From the NCBI RefSeq assembly GCF_002797895.1, contig NZ_PGES01000001.1:4216001-4280000 (forward strand): a stretch of DNA of 64,000 bases, read 5' to 3'. The notes below the pieces were generated by a model. It ran no database searches. It was given only the letters and a program-made list of their open reading frames with translations, and was not told where the DNA came from. This document shows, piece after piece, positions 9,296 through 19,242 of this stretch. This DNA is from Janthinobacterium sp. 67 (GTDB taxonomy: Bacteria > Pseudomonadota > Gammaproteobacteria > Burkholderiales > Burkholderiaceae_D). Both the position numbers and the translations under genes were made by a program. The stretch's first letter is position 1. Each line of letters starts with the position of its first letter.

Positions 9296-10837
9296 ATGCA
9301 ACTCAACCCATCTGAAATCAGCGAGTTGATCAAGAGCCGGATCCAAGGTCTTGACGGCGGCGCTGAAGTGCGTAATCAAGGCACGGTTATTTCCGTCGCC
9401 GACGGTATCTGCCGCATCCACGGTTTGTCGGACGTGATGCAAGGCGAGATGCTGGAATTCCCAGGCAACACGTTTGGCCTGGCAATGAATCTGGAACGCG
9501 ACTCCGTCGGTTCCGTGATTCTGGGTGCCTACGAGCACATCTCCGAAGGCGACACGGTGAAATGCACCGGCCGCATTCTGGAAGTGCCAGTCGGTCCTGA
9601 GCTGCTTGGCCGCGTTGTCAACGCGCTGGGCCAGCCGATCGACGGCAAAGGCGCCATCGAAACCAAACTGACGGCCGCGATTGAAAAAATCGCCCCGGGC
9701 GTGATCGCCCGTGAATCCGTTTCGCAACCGATGCAAACCGGCCTGAAGTCGATCGATGCGATGGTTCCAGTTGGCCGCGGCCAGCGCGAACTGATCATCG
9801 GCGACCGTCAAACCGGCAAGTCGGCTGTGGCGATTGATGCGATCATCAATCAAAAAGGCCAGGGCATGAAATGTATCTACGTCGCGATTGGCCAAAAAGC
9901 CTCGTCGATCAAGAACATCGTGCGCTCGCTGGAACAGCACGGCGCGATGGAATACACCATCGTCGTCGCCGCGTCCGCTTCGGAATCGGCCGCCATGCAA
10001 TACATCTCGCCGTACTCCGGTTGCGCCATGGGCGAATACTTCCGTGACCGCGGTGAAGATGCACTGATCGTCTACGATGATCTGTCCAAACAAGCTGTTG
10101 CATACCGTCAAATCTCGCTGCTGCTGCGCCGTCCACCAGGTCGCGAAGCGTACCCAGGCGACGTGTTCTACCTGCACAGCCGCCTGCTGGAACGCGCAGC
10201 ACGCGTGAACGCCGACTACGTCGAGAAGTTCACCGACGGCGCCGTCAAAGGCAAGACCGGTTCCCTGACGGCACTGCCGATCATTGAAACGCAAGCTGGC
10301 GACGTGTCCGCATTCGTTCCAACCAACGTGATTTCGATTACCGACGGTCAGATCTTCCTGGAAACCTCGCTGTTCAACGCCGGTATCCGTCCTGCAATTA
10401 ACGCCGGTATTTCCGTATCGCGCGTCGGTGGCGCCGCCCAGACCAAGGTCATCAAAAACCTGTCCGGCGGTATCCGTACCGACTTGGCGCAGTACCGTGA
10501 ACTGGCCGCGTTTGCGCAGTTCGCTTCGGACCTCGATGAGTCGACCCGCAAGCAGCTGGACCGTGGTGCCCGCGTAACGGAATTGCTCAAGCAAGCCCAA
10601 TACTCGCCACTGTCGATCTCGCTGATGGCCGTATCGCTGTTCTCGGTGAACAAAGGCTTCATGGACGACGTGCCAGTCAAGCAAGTGCTGTCGTTCGAAG
10701 CTGGTGTCCACGCTTACATGAAGACCAAGCAAGCTGCTCTGCTGGCCAAGATCGAAGAAACCAAGCAACTCGACAAAGACAGCGAAGCAACTCTGTCGGC
10801 GGCCATTGCTGATTTCAAGAAATCCGGCGCATATTAA
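9296..10837 (+). CDS. atpA: F1 ATP synthase subunit alpha
   Basis: A 513-residue non-catalytic nucleotide-binding subunit. The P-loop GDRQTGKS is at residues 169-176. The DELSEED-equivalent helices and the SYSQ-like signature [13 protein letters not shown] are present. The length matches E. coli exactly (513). It is preceded by AGGAG and is separated from atpH by 78 bases. Confidence 0.99.
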   Translation: MQLNPSEISELIKSRIQGLDGGAEVRNQGTVISVADGICRIHGLSDVMQGEMLEFPGNTFGLAMNLERDSVGSVILGAYEHISEGDTVKCTGRILEVPVGPELLGRVVNALGQPIDGKGAIETKLTAAIEKIAPGVIARESVSQPMQTGLKSIDAMVPVGRGQRELIIGDRQTGKSAVAIDAIINQKGQGMKCIYVAIGQKASSIKNIVRSLEQHGAMEYTIVVAASASESAAMQYISPYSGCAMGEYFRDRGEDALIVYDDLSKQAVAYRQISLLLRRPPGREAYPGDVFYLHSRLLERAARVNADYVEKFTDGAVKGKTGSLTALPIIETQAGDVSAFVPTNVISITDGQIFLETSLFNAGIRPAINAGISVSRVGGAAQTKVIKNLSGGIRTDLAQYRELAAFAQFASDLDESTRKQLDRGARVTELLKQAQYSPLSISLMAVSLFSVNKGFMDDVPVKQVLSFEAGVHAYMKTKQAALLAKIEETKQLDKDSEATLSAAIADFKKSGAY

Positions 10838-10844
10838 GCGGCCA

Positions 10845-10874
10845 GGCGGCGCCCACCTCGAGTGAGGCGCCGCC
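10845..10874 (+). terminator. Intercistronic hairpin atpA-atpG
   Basis: A perfect nine-base-pair stem GGCGGCGCC / GGCGCCGCC with an inner CCTC/GAGG extension fills the atpA-atpG gap. There is no T-tract, so it is more likely an mRNA processing or stability element than a true terminator. Confidence 0.55.
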
Positions 10875-10899
10875 CTACGCGCAGAAGGAGTAAGGACTC

Positions 10900-13205
<2,306 letters not shown>

Positions 13206-13220
13206 GTTAAGTCTGGGCCT

Positions 13221-13246
13221 AACCCCGCCCCTCAGAAGGCGGGGTT
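13221..13246 (+). terminator. Intercistronic hairpin atpD-atpC
   Basis: A perfect nine-base stem AACCCCGCC / GGCGGGGTT with an 8-base loop is followed by CTTC rather than a T-run. It probably reduces read-through or stabilises the upstream messenger, lowering epsilon relative to beta. It is not a full terminator because atpC needs the same transcript. Confidence 0.6.
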
Positions 13247-13267
13247 CTTCAACCCGATAGGACACAC

Positions 13268-13687
13268 ATGGCACACACAATTCACGTTGACGTGGTTTCC
13301 GCTGAAGAACTGATTTTTTCAGGTGAAGCAGAATTCGTCGCGTTGCCGGGTGAACAGGGCGAGCTGGGTATCTACCCACGCCACACGCCTTTGATTACCC
13401 GCATCCGTCCGGGCGCGGTCCGCATCAAGGTAGTCGGCCAGGCAGAAGAAGAGTTCGTCTTCGTCGCCGGCGGCCTGCTGGAAGTGCAACCGGATACCGT
13501 GACCGTCCTGGCCGATACCGCGATCCGCGGTCACGACCTCGACGAAGCGAAAGCGCTGGAAGCGAAGAAGTTGGCGGAAGAAAATATCCACAACAAGGAT
13601 TCGGGCATCGACTACGCGCAAGCGCAAGCCGAGCTGGCCAGCGCGATTGCGCAGCTGGCAGCGATCCAGAAGCTGCGCAAGCTGTAA
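13268..13687 (+). CDS. atpC: F1 ATP synthase subunit epsilon
   Basis: A 139-residue rotor subunit with an N-terminal beta sandwich ([37 protein letters not shown]) and C-terminal helices that can inhibit hydrolysis. It is last in the atpIBEFHAGDC operon, which is closed by a strong terminator 20 bases later. Confidence 0.98.
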   Translation: MAHTIHVDVVSAEELIFSGEAEFVALPGEQGELGIYPRHTPLITRIRPGAVRIKVVGQAEEEFVFVAGGLLEVQPDTVTVLADTAIRGHDLDEAKALEAKKLAEENIHNKDSGIDYAQAQAELASAIAQLAAIQKLRKL

Positions 13688-13707
13688 TCAGCGAACCAGC
13701 ATCAAGA

Positions 13708-13734
13708 AAGGCAGCCCTCGGGCTGCCTTTTTTT
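13708..13734 (+). terminator. Rho-independent terminator of the atp operon
   Basis: AAAGGCAGCCC, loop TCG, GGCTGCC then a run of seven T. Strong stem and T-tract directly after atpC. The complementary A-run also lets it serve the convergent rsgA-like gene. Confidence 0.92.
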
Positions 13735-13758
13735 CAGCAAAACGTATTTCAGTAAAAA

Positions 13759-14823
13759 TTAGCGGCGCTTGTCCTTGCCCCTTTCCAGTCCCGCCTTCAA
13801 TATCGTCTTCCACTTGGCGCGCGCGGCGATGCGCTCGAGCGGCGTTTCCTCGCCGCGCCGCGCATCGCGCAGCAGCTTGTGATAATTGCGCAGGCGGTCC
13901 CCATCGACGGCGCCACGCACGGCGCAACCAGGTTCGCTCGCATGCCGGCAATCGCGGAACTGGCACGCCGCCGCCAGCGCCGCGATATCGTCAAAGGTAG
14001 CGGCCAAGGTTTGCGCATCGGCATCGGCCTGCCAACTGCGCAGCCCCGGCGTGTCGATGATGCACGCACCGCTGGCGCACAGGTGCAGCGAGCGGGCCGT
14101 CGTCGTGTGGCGGCCGCGTCCGTCGCCATGGCGCACGCCCTTGGTTGCCTGCTCCGTCGCGCATAAAGTATTGGTCAGGCTGGACTTGCCGGCGCCCGAT
14201 GAACCGAGCAGCACCAGGGTCTGGCCGGCGTCCAGCCACGGTTCCAGGATGGCCACGTCATACGCATGGCGCGTATCGATGGCAAACAGCGGCACGTGGG
14301 GCGGCAGGCGCTGTCTGAGCTGCGCCAGCTTGCCCGGCACGTCGTCGGCCACGTCGGCCTTGCTCAGCACGACCACGGGCGCCACTTGCGCCGCCAGCAC
14401 GATGGCCAGATAGCGTTCCAGCCGGCGCGGATTAAAATCGTCGTCCAGTCCCATCACCAGCAGGGCCGTATAGACATTGCTGGCAAGCAGTTGGCGCCGG
14501 CCGTCATTGCCGCGCCGCGCGATCTGCGTGACTGGGGATAAGTGCGCCGTTATCCACAGCATGGCGTGACCGTCGGCGTCGGCGGCGACCCAGTCGCCCA
14601 CCGTGAGGATGGTGTCGCGTTCCTGCAGCTCGTGCAGCAGGCGCGGCAGGATCTGCGCTGGCTGTTCCAGGAGGCCATCGTGCACGATGATGCTGTCGCG
14701 GTGCACGGCGCAAACGCGCATCAGCTGCGCGGTTGGGGAAGAGATGTCGAGCTGGGTGGCTGCGCTGGCGATGGCCTGCTGCAGCCCGATAAGGCGTAGT
14801 TGCGCAAAATCGAATGCGATCAT
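13759..14823 (-). CDS. rsgA: Circularly permuted GTPase, ribosome small subunit biogenesis (RsgA family)
   Basis: A 354-residue YjeQ/RsgA-family protein. An N-terminal OB-like region (TVGDWVAAD) is followed by permuted GTPase motifs in the order G4 SKAD, G1 GSSGAGKSSL, switch GRGRHTTT and G3 DTPG. A C-terminal zinc knuckle CQFRDCRHASEPGC closes the protein. Such proteins act late in 30S maturation. Some genomes have two copies, and the N-terminal sequence is divergent from E. coli RsgA, so this may be the paralogue. A leader of three tandem hairpins precedes it. It converges on the atp operon. Confidence 0.88.
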   Translation of the reverse strand: MIAFDFAQLRLIGLQQAIASAATQLDISSPTAQLMRVCAVHRDSIIVHDGLLEQPAQILPRLLHELQERDTILTVGDWVAADADGHAMLWITAHLSPVTQIARRGNDGRRQLLASNVYTALLVMGLDDDFNPRRLERYLAIVLAAQVAPVVVLSKADVADDVPGKLAQLRQRLPPHVPLFAIDTRHAYDVAILEPWLDAGQTLVLLGSSGAGKSSLTNTLCATEQATKGVRHGDGRGRHTTTARSLHLCASGACIIDTPGLRSWQADADAQTLAATFDDIAALAAACQFRDCRHASEPGCAVRGAVDGDRLRNYHKLLRDARRGEETPLERIAARAKWKTILKAGLERGKDKRR

Positions 14824-14846
14824 GGTAGCGTGATTCCGTATTCTGT

Positions 14847-14904
14847 CGTCCGCGTGCGGACGTGTCGCCTGCGCGTGCAGGCACCGCCAGTCGTTATGAC
14901 TGGC
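14847..14904 (-). repeat. Three tandem hairpins in the rsgA leader
   Basis: On the minus strand, upstream of rsgA: GCCAGTC-ATAAC-GACTGGC (14904-14886), GCCTGC-ACGC-GCAGGC (14882-14867) and CGTCCG-CACG-CGGACG (14862-14847). All stems are perfect. They may be a structured leader, or terminate the upstream lipoprotein transcript. None has an ACGR loop, so this is not a guanidine-II switch. Confidence 0.5.
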
Positions 14905-14983
14905 ACGAGAGAGGCGGGAAGTCGGCTACGCGATCAGCGTATGGGAACTGCGGGCTAAAAACCTTAGCGGGGAAAAACGGTGA

Positions 14984-15022
14984 TCAGGCAGCCGACAGCA
15001 CGGCAGTATCCGAATGGCGCAT
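14984..15022 (-). CDS. Possible 12-residue leader peptide
   Basis: A minute frame MRHSDTAVLSAA with an AGGAG Shine-Dalgarno eight bases before its ATG lies in the 274-base gap between the lipoprotein gene and rsgA. The ribosome binding site is the only support. It could be a leader peptide, a relic or chance. Apart from the three hairpins nearer rsgA, the gap holds nothing else recognisable. Confidence 0.25.
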   Translation of the reverse strand: MRHSDTAVLSAA

Positions 15023-15097
15023 GTTGTCTACTCCTGTTGTGTGATGGAAAACACCAGTGTGCCAGCGGTCTGCGCCGCCGTCAACGGGATGTGTGGC

Positions 15098-15661
15098 TCA
15101 GCTGCACATGCCGTAAGCCTGGCGCTCGGGGAAATAGCGGTAGGTAAACGTGCGCACCGGATAGCGCTTGCCGCCGACGAGCATGTCGGGCATCGACAGA
15201 TCGAAGCGCTGCGGCAGCTGGCGCGGCAGTTGCAAACGCAGGCGCCATTGCGTTTCCTTGCTGTTGCCGACGGCGGAAAACATGATGGGCAGCTGCTCGA
15301 TGACGTCGACGATCTCCGCCTTCTGGTTCATGCCGCGCTGGTAAATGGTCAGCACCTTGGCCTCGGCGAAGGGCGGCTTTTTCGGTTCTTCCAGCAGGAA
15401 GGACAGGCGCGTAAAACTGGCTTGCGTACCGACGGGCAAGGTAAAGATCAGCGCCAGTTCCGTGCCGCCTTCTTTTAAGGTGACGGGCGGCGTGGCGTAG
15501 ATGCTGATACCGCGCGGCAGCTCGAAGCGCGAGCCCTCCGTCCACGTCTTGCACTCGGGCGTGGTGGCCTGGTACAGGCTGGGCGCCGTGTAGTCATCGC
15601 AGGCGGAAACCAGCAGCAGCAGGGGCAGGGCAAGTAGGGCGGAACGGCGCATGGGAGTCAC
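15098..15661 (-). CDS. Putative outer-membrane or periplasmic lipoprotein
   Basis: A 187-residue protein with a signal peptide ending in a lipobox (LLLLVSAC, lipidated Cys at residue 21), so it is exported and lipid-anchored. The mature part is probably mostly beta-strand (FTLPVGTQASFTRLSFLLEEP, RYPVRTFTYRYFPERQ) with few cysteines. I do not recognise the family. It lies 54 bases downstream of speD on the same strand and is the last gene of the polyamine/SPFH cluster, so it may belong functionally to it. Confidence 0.7.
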   Translation of the reverse strand: MTPMRRSALLALPLLLLVSACDDYTAPSLYQATTPECKTWTEGSRFELPRGISIYATPPVTLKEGGTELALIFTLPVGTQASFTRLSFLLEEPKKPPFAEAKVLTIYQRGMNQKAEIVDVIEQLPIMFSAVGNSKETQWRLRLQLPRQLPQRFDLSMPDMLVGGKRYPVRTFTYRYFPERQAYGMCS

Positions 15662-15715
15662 GGTTGGGATATGAGCCGACAGTGTAAGCGATCCCTACGC
15701 GATCCACCAGCGGCG

Positions 15716-16087
15716 CTAGGAATGCCCGGGCGGCGCGCGCCGCACGGACTGCAGCTGGCAATGCGCGGCCTGCAGCGCATCCTTGAGGATGTCGAGCGCC
15801 AGCTGCGGCCGCGCCGCGCCGCACATGAAGATGTCGACGGCGGCAAAGCCGCATTCCGGCCACGTGTGGATGGAAATGTGCGATTCGGCCAGCAGCAGCA
15901 CGCCCGTGATGCCCTGGCCCGGGCCAAAGCTGTGGAAATGGCCGTGCAGCACTTGCGCGCCGGCCGCGATGGCGGCGTCGCGTAGCAGGCGCTCGAGCGC
16001 GGCGCCGTCGCGCAGGCGTTCCGGCGCGATGCCCGACAAATCGGCCAGCAGATGGATGCCCAGGGGCAGATGCGGTGTGGACGCCAT
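15716..16087 (-). CDS. speD: S-adenosylmethionine decarboxylase proenzyme
   Basis: A 123-residue class 1B AdoMetDC. The autocleavage motif is ESHISIHTWPE: cleavage between Glu68 and Ser69 makes the pyruvoyl cofactor from the serine. His70 and the downstream CGFAAVDIFMCG, with Cys89, are the expected processing and catalytic residues. It makes decarboxylated SAM, the aminopropyl donor. The gene is in a tight operon with DUF350, SPFH and DUF4178 genes, and a membrane spermidine synthase-like gene is divergent from that operon, so donor and transferase are encoded together. No ornithine or arginine decarboxylase is nearby. Confidence 0.95.
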   Translation of the reverse strand: MASTPHLPLGIHLLADLSGIAPERLRDGAALERLLRDAAIAAGAQVLHGHFHSFGPGQGITGVLLLAESHISIHTWPECGFAAVDIFMCGAARPQLALDILKDALQAAHCQLQSVRRAPPGHS

Positions 16088-16089
16088 GC

Positions 16090-16266
16090 CTATTTGTGGC
16101 TGCCGCCGCTGGAGCCGCCGCCATAGCTGCCGCCGCCGCCGCCCGTGCGCGAACTCCAGCTGCTGCCGCCGCTGCTGCCGCTGCCGGCCACCTTGAACAT
16201 GCGCACCCAGTTGGCGGCCGTGACGGAAAACGTCACCATCAGGGCATAGATCACGTATTTACTCAT
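16090..16266 (-). CDS. Small Gly/Ser-rich single-pass membrane protein
   Basis: A 58-residue protein MSKYVIYALMVTFSVTAANWVRMF followed by a low-complexity Gly/Ser tail ending GGGSSGGSHK. One N-terminal membrane helix is evident. The start codon overlaps the upstream DUF4178 gene by four bases (ATGA), and the stop is two bases before speD. Such tight packing makes it a real gene despite its size. The function is unknown; the flexible tail suggests a spacer or anchor in a membrane complex. Confidence 0.75.
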   Translation of the reverse strand: MSKYVIYALMVTFSVTAANWVRMFKVAGSGSSGGSSWSSRTGGGGGSYGGGSSGGSHK

Positions 16267-17726
16267 CGGGGATTCTTTGCATTCTTGTCGAGAAAAGCGG
16301 CGGGCAGGAACAGCGCCAGGCAGCCCAGCACACTCCACATCAAGGTGCTGGAGAACGAGACGAACATGGGGATCGCATTGAGGACCAGCACGATGACCAT
16401 GAAGACCTTGGCGATGCCGCGGTGACTGAGTTCGATATTGTGCACCTGGTCGCCGCCGCGAAAGGCGGCGCCGAACCAGGCGCTCATCTGGTCATAGGCG
16501 ACGGGCACGGAGCGCGACCAGGTCATTTCCTCACCCGTGATCTCGGCTGCCAGCTTGGTCTGTCCCTGCTCGAATTCATGCACGTGCGTGCTGTCGCCGA
16601 CGGCCACCTTCCAGTTGAAGGCGCCCGCCGCATACACGACTTGCGAGCCGTAGTCATACAGCTTGCGGTAGGTGGCGCCATCGAGCGTGCAGGTATCGGC
16701 GTCCAGCGACGCCCAGCTGGGCCAGTTCGGCAGCACGTTCGAGCGCGACCAGCCATCGTCCGTCTCCACCAGCCAGAAGAAGCCGGCGCGCGCGCCGTAC
16801 AGCAGGTATTCGTTCCACTCGCTGCCTTCGTCGTCGGCGCGGCGCATCATGCCGATCACCGTGAAGTTCACATTGCTGATCTTTGCGCTGGCGCCCAGCT
16901 CCAGGGAGATGTCGGCGTTCTCGTGCACCTGCTTGCCGATGGCCAGCACCTGCGCTTCCGGGCCGCTGGCGTCGAGCTGCGCGTGGCAGGCGGGGCACAC
17001 GAGCTGCGCCGCCGCGCCAGGCACGTACTTGATGCCGCTGCCGCAGGAGGGGCAGTCGAGCGCATCGAGCTTGCCGCGGTACTTGCCGGCGCTCTTGGCG
17101 ATCGCATCGTCGTCGCGCAGCAGCTGGCACTTCAAACTGTCCAGGGTGACGGCCACGCCCTGGTAGACGACCGGTTGCGGGCCATCCGTGTAATCGAGCG
17201 TGACAAAGCTGGCGTAGTTGCGCAAGTCCGCCACCTGGATGCGCCAGCCGGCGCCCACCTTGAACGGCAGTTCTCCCTGCCCGGCGATGCATTCGGCGCT
17301 GCGGATCTCGGCCGCCGTGTACGGCTCGCCGCAAATCGTGTAGCGCCTGCCCGGCACCAGCTCGCCAAAGGCGGGCAGGGCGTCCTGCGTCTTGCGTTCG
17401 CGCGTCAGGGTGTACAGGCCGGACGAGTCGCCCAGCCAGGCGGTGCTCGTGTCGTCGAACAGCAGATACCACTCGTTCCACGTGCCGGCGCTGTAGCGCT
17501 GCTGGATGCGCCCGACGACGGTGAAGTGCACGCCATCGTGCACGCCGGCCGTGCCGATCTGGATCGGCGTATAGTCTTCCAGGACGGCCGACATCTTGCC
17601 CAGGTCCCTGACGGAATCGGCGTCCTTGAGGATGGTGCTGTGGCAGTACTCGCACACGGCGAGCACGGAAGCGTGCGAGCGGAAATGGACTTCCGCGCCG
17701 CAGCTGGGACAGGAAACAGTTTGCAT
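16263..17726 (-). CDS. Zinc-ribbon protein with two DUF4178 domains and a C-terminal membrane hairpin
   Basis: A 487-residue protein. An N-terminal zinc ribbon (CPSC at 6-9, paired CEYC near 31) precedes a first DUF4178-type beta domain (VGRIQQRYSAGTWNEWYLLFDD). A second zinc ribbon (CPSCG near 235, CPAC near 257) precedes a second DUF4178-type domain (IGMMRRADDEGSEWNEYLLYG). Two hydrophobic helices near residues 435-480 anchor the C-terminus. Family knowledge: DUF4178 genes recur beside SPFH, DUF350 and spermidine synthase-like genes; no enzymatic activity is established. It lies 10 bases after the SPFH gene. Confidence 0.85.
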   Translation of the reverse strand: MQTVSCPSCGAEVHFRSHASVLAVCEYCHSTILKDADSVRDLGKMSAVLEDYTPIQIGTAGVHDGVHFTVVGRIQQRYSAGTWNEWYLLFDDTSTAWLGDSSGLYTLTRERKTQDALPAFGELVPGRRYTICGEPYTAAEIRSAECIAGQGELPFKVGAGWRIQVADLRNYASFVTLDYTDGPQPVVYQGVAVTLDSLKCQLLRDDDAIAKSAGKYRGKLDALDCPSCGSGIKYVPGAAAQLVCPACHAQLDASGPEAQVLAIGKQVHENADISLELGASAKISNVNFTVIGMMRRADDEGSEWNEYLLYGARAGFFWLVETDDGWSRSNVLPNWPSWASLDADTCTLDGATYRKLYDYGSQVVYAAGAFNWKVAVGDSTHVHEFEQGQTKLAAEITGEEMTWSRSVPVAYDQMSAWFGAAFRGGDQVHNIELSHRGIAKVFMVIVLVLNAIPMFVSFSSTLMWSVLGCLALFLPAAFLDKNAKNPR

Positions 17727-17736
17727 GCAGTCGCGC

Positions 17737-18765
17737 TTAGCCGATCAGTTTTTTCAGCAGTTCAGCCTTGGCGCCGTCGTAGTCGGCCGGCGAGATGAGA
17801 CCCTTGTCCAGCAGGCCCTTGAGCTTTTCCAGGCGTGCCTCGATCGGTTCTTCCGCGGGGGCAGGCGGCGGCGCCGGTGCCGGCTGCTGCAGCGCGCCGC
17901 CCATGCTTTGCGCCATCACCTGGCCGATCGACAGTCCGGCGCCCAGTCCCGCACCGATGCCGGCCATGCCGCCTTCGTTTTGCGCCGCCAGCGGGATCGC
18001 GTTGGCCACCTGGAATTTCGTGTAGCCGCTCATCTTGTCGGCGCCCAGGCCGCCCTTCATGCCGGCCGAGATGCGTTCGTCGAGCGCCGCCTGCAATTCC
18101 TCTGGCAGGCTGATGCTGGCCACGTTGAATTCATCGAGGCCCACGCCGTAGCGGGAAAACGCCTGCGCCAGGCCATCCTTGACTTCCTGCGCCATCAGCG
18201 CCTGGTTGGCCGCCATGTCGAGGAAGGGGACATTCGCGCCGCCCAGCGAGCTGGCCATGCTCGACATCAGAATGCCGCGCAACTGGTCTTCCACCTCGTC
18301 GCGCGTATAGATTTCGCGCGTGCCGCTGATCTCGGTGAAGAAGGTGCGGGCGTCGGCGATGCGGTACGAGTACATGCCGAAGGCGCGCACGCGGATCATG
18401 TCGAAATCCTTGTCGCGGATGGTGATCGGCTGCGGCGTGCCCCACTTGCGGCCAGTCTGCACGCGGGTGCTGAAGTAATACACGTCCGACTTGAAGGGCG
18501 AGTCGAACAGCTTGTCCCAGTTTTTCAGGTTGGTCAGCAGCGGCAGGGTTTGCGTCGTCAGCTTGTGCGTGCCGGGACCGAAGACGTCGGCGATCTTGCC
18601 TTCATTGACGAAGACGGCGACCTGCGATTCGCGCACGTTGAGGATGGCGCCGTTCTGGATCTCGAAATCCTGCATGGGAAAACGCCAGGCCAGCACGCCT
18701 TCCGTCTCTTCGTTCCACTGCAGTACGTCGATAAACTGCTTCTTGATAAAGCTGCCGAGGCTCAT
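17737..18765 (-). CDS. SPFH-domain protein with C-terminal SHOCT motif (YdjI/virion-core-like)
   Basis: A 342-residue protein. An SPFH/band-7-like domain spans roughly residues 25-235 (ILNVRESQVAVFVNEGKIADVFGPGTHKLTTQ). An Ala/Pro-rich linker follows, then a SHOCT motif at the end (ARLEKLKGLLDKGLISPADYDGAKAELLKKL). There is no obvious N-terminal transmembrane helix. SPFH proteins oligomerise as membrane scaffolds, and SHOCT motifs often mediate oligomerisation. It sits between DUF350 and DUF4178 in a tight operon, suggesting that the three form one membrane assembly. Confidence 0.88.
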   Translation of the reverse strand: MSLGSFIKKQFIDVLQWNEETEGVLAWRFPMQDFEIQNGAILNVRESQVAVFVNEGKIADVFGPGTHKLTTQTLPLLTNLKNWDKLFDSPFKSDVYYFSTRVQTGRKWGTPQPITIRDKDFDMIRVRAFGMYSYRIADARTFFTEISGTREIYTRDEVEDQLRGILMSSMASSLGGANVPFLDMAANQALMAQEVKDGLAQAFSRYGVGLDEFNVASISLPEELQAALDERISAGMKGGLGADKMSGYTKFQVANAIPLAAQNEGGMAGIGAGLGAGLSIGQVMAQSMGGALQQPAPAPPPAPAEEPIEARLEKLKGLLDKGLISPADYDGAKAELLKKLIG

Positions 18766-18796
18766 GATGGATGTCCTTGAAAAAGATAAAGCGGTG

Positions 18797-19183
18797 TCAG
18801 GAAATGCAGGCGGCGTTGATGGCGCCGATCGACAGCGAGATGGTGCCCAGCAGGCCGCCGAAAGCGCTGTTGTTCGATTCGATCTGGTCCTTCGACATGC
18901 GCAGCAAGCGCGTGGTCACCACATAGACGAGCAGCTGCACCACCATGGCGCCGAAGGCCCAGGCGAAGAATTGCTGGTAGCCGGCCGTGTGCATCAGGGA
19001 CGAGGCGATGGTAGCGGAAAAGCCCAGCAGCGCGCCGCTCAGCGACAGGGCCGCCGCGTGGTTGCCCTGGCGGATCAGCAGCACTTCGTTATATGGCGTG
19101 ACGCGCGTGTAGATGATAAAAAAGGCAATCAGCAGCGCGGCGGCCAGTATAAGATGGATCAGATAGTTTAGGATGTCGGGCAC
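18797..19183 (-). CDS. DUF350 membrane protein
   Basis: A 128-residue protein with four predicted membrane helices (LIHLILAAALLIAFFIIYT, AAALSLSGALLGFSATIASS, FFAWAFGAMVVQLLVYVVTT, FGGLLGTISLSIGAINAACI), matching DUF350 (YjfL-type). I chose the GTG start (VPDILNYLI) because GAGGAA lies seven bases upstream; an ATG at 19204 adds seven residues and is the alternative. It is first in the minus-strand operon and divergent from the spermidine synthase-like gene by only 59 bases, so the two share a promoter region. Confidence 0.85.
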   Translation of the reverse strand: MPDILNYLIHLILAAALLIAFFIIYTRVTPYNEVLLIRQGNHAAALSLSGALLGFSATIASSLMHTAGYQQFFAWAFGAMVVQLLVYVVTTRLLRMSKDQIESNNSAFGGLLGTISLSIGAINAACIS

Positions 19184-19242
19184 GGCATTCCTCGCAATGA
19201 GCATTTGATAACGTCAACGCATATTAGAACAAAAAAAGTCCA

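Noticed and set aside
14847..14904. Tandem hairpins upstream of rsgA as a second guanidine-II riboswitch
   Set aside because: Loops read ACGC, CACG and ATAAC, not ACGR, and the downstream gene is a ribosome GTPase.
15594..16124. 176-codon minus-strand frame overlapping speD
   Set aside because: Arg/Ala-rich translation in another frame; speD has the ESH processing site and the expected length.
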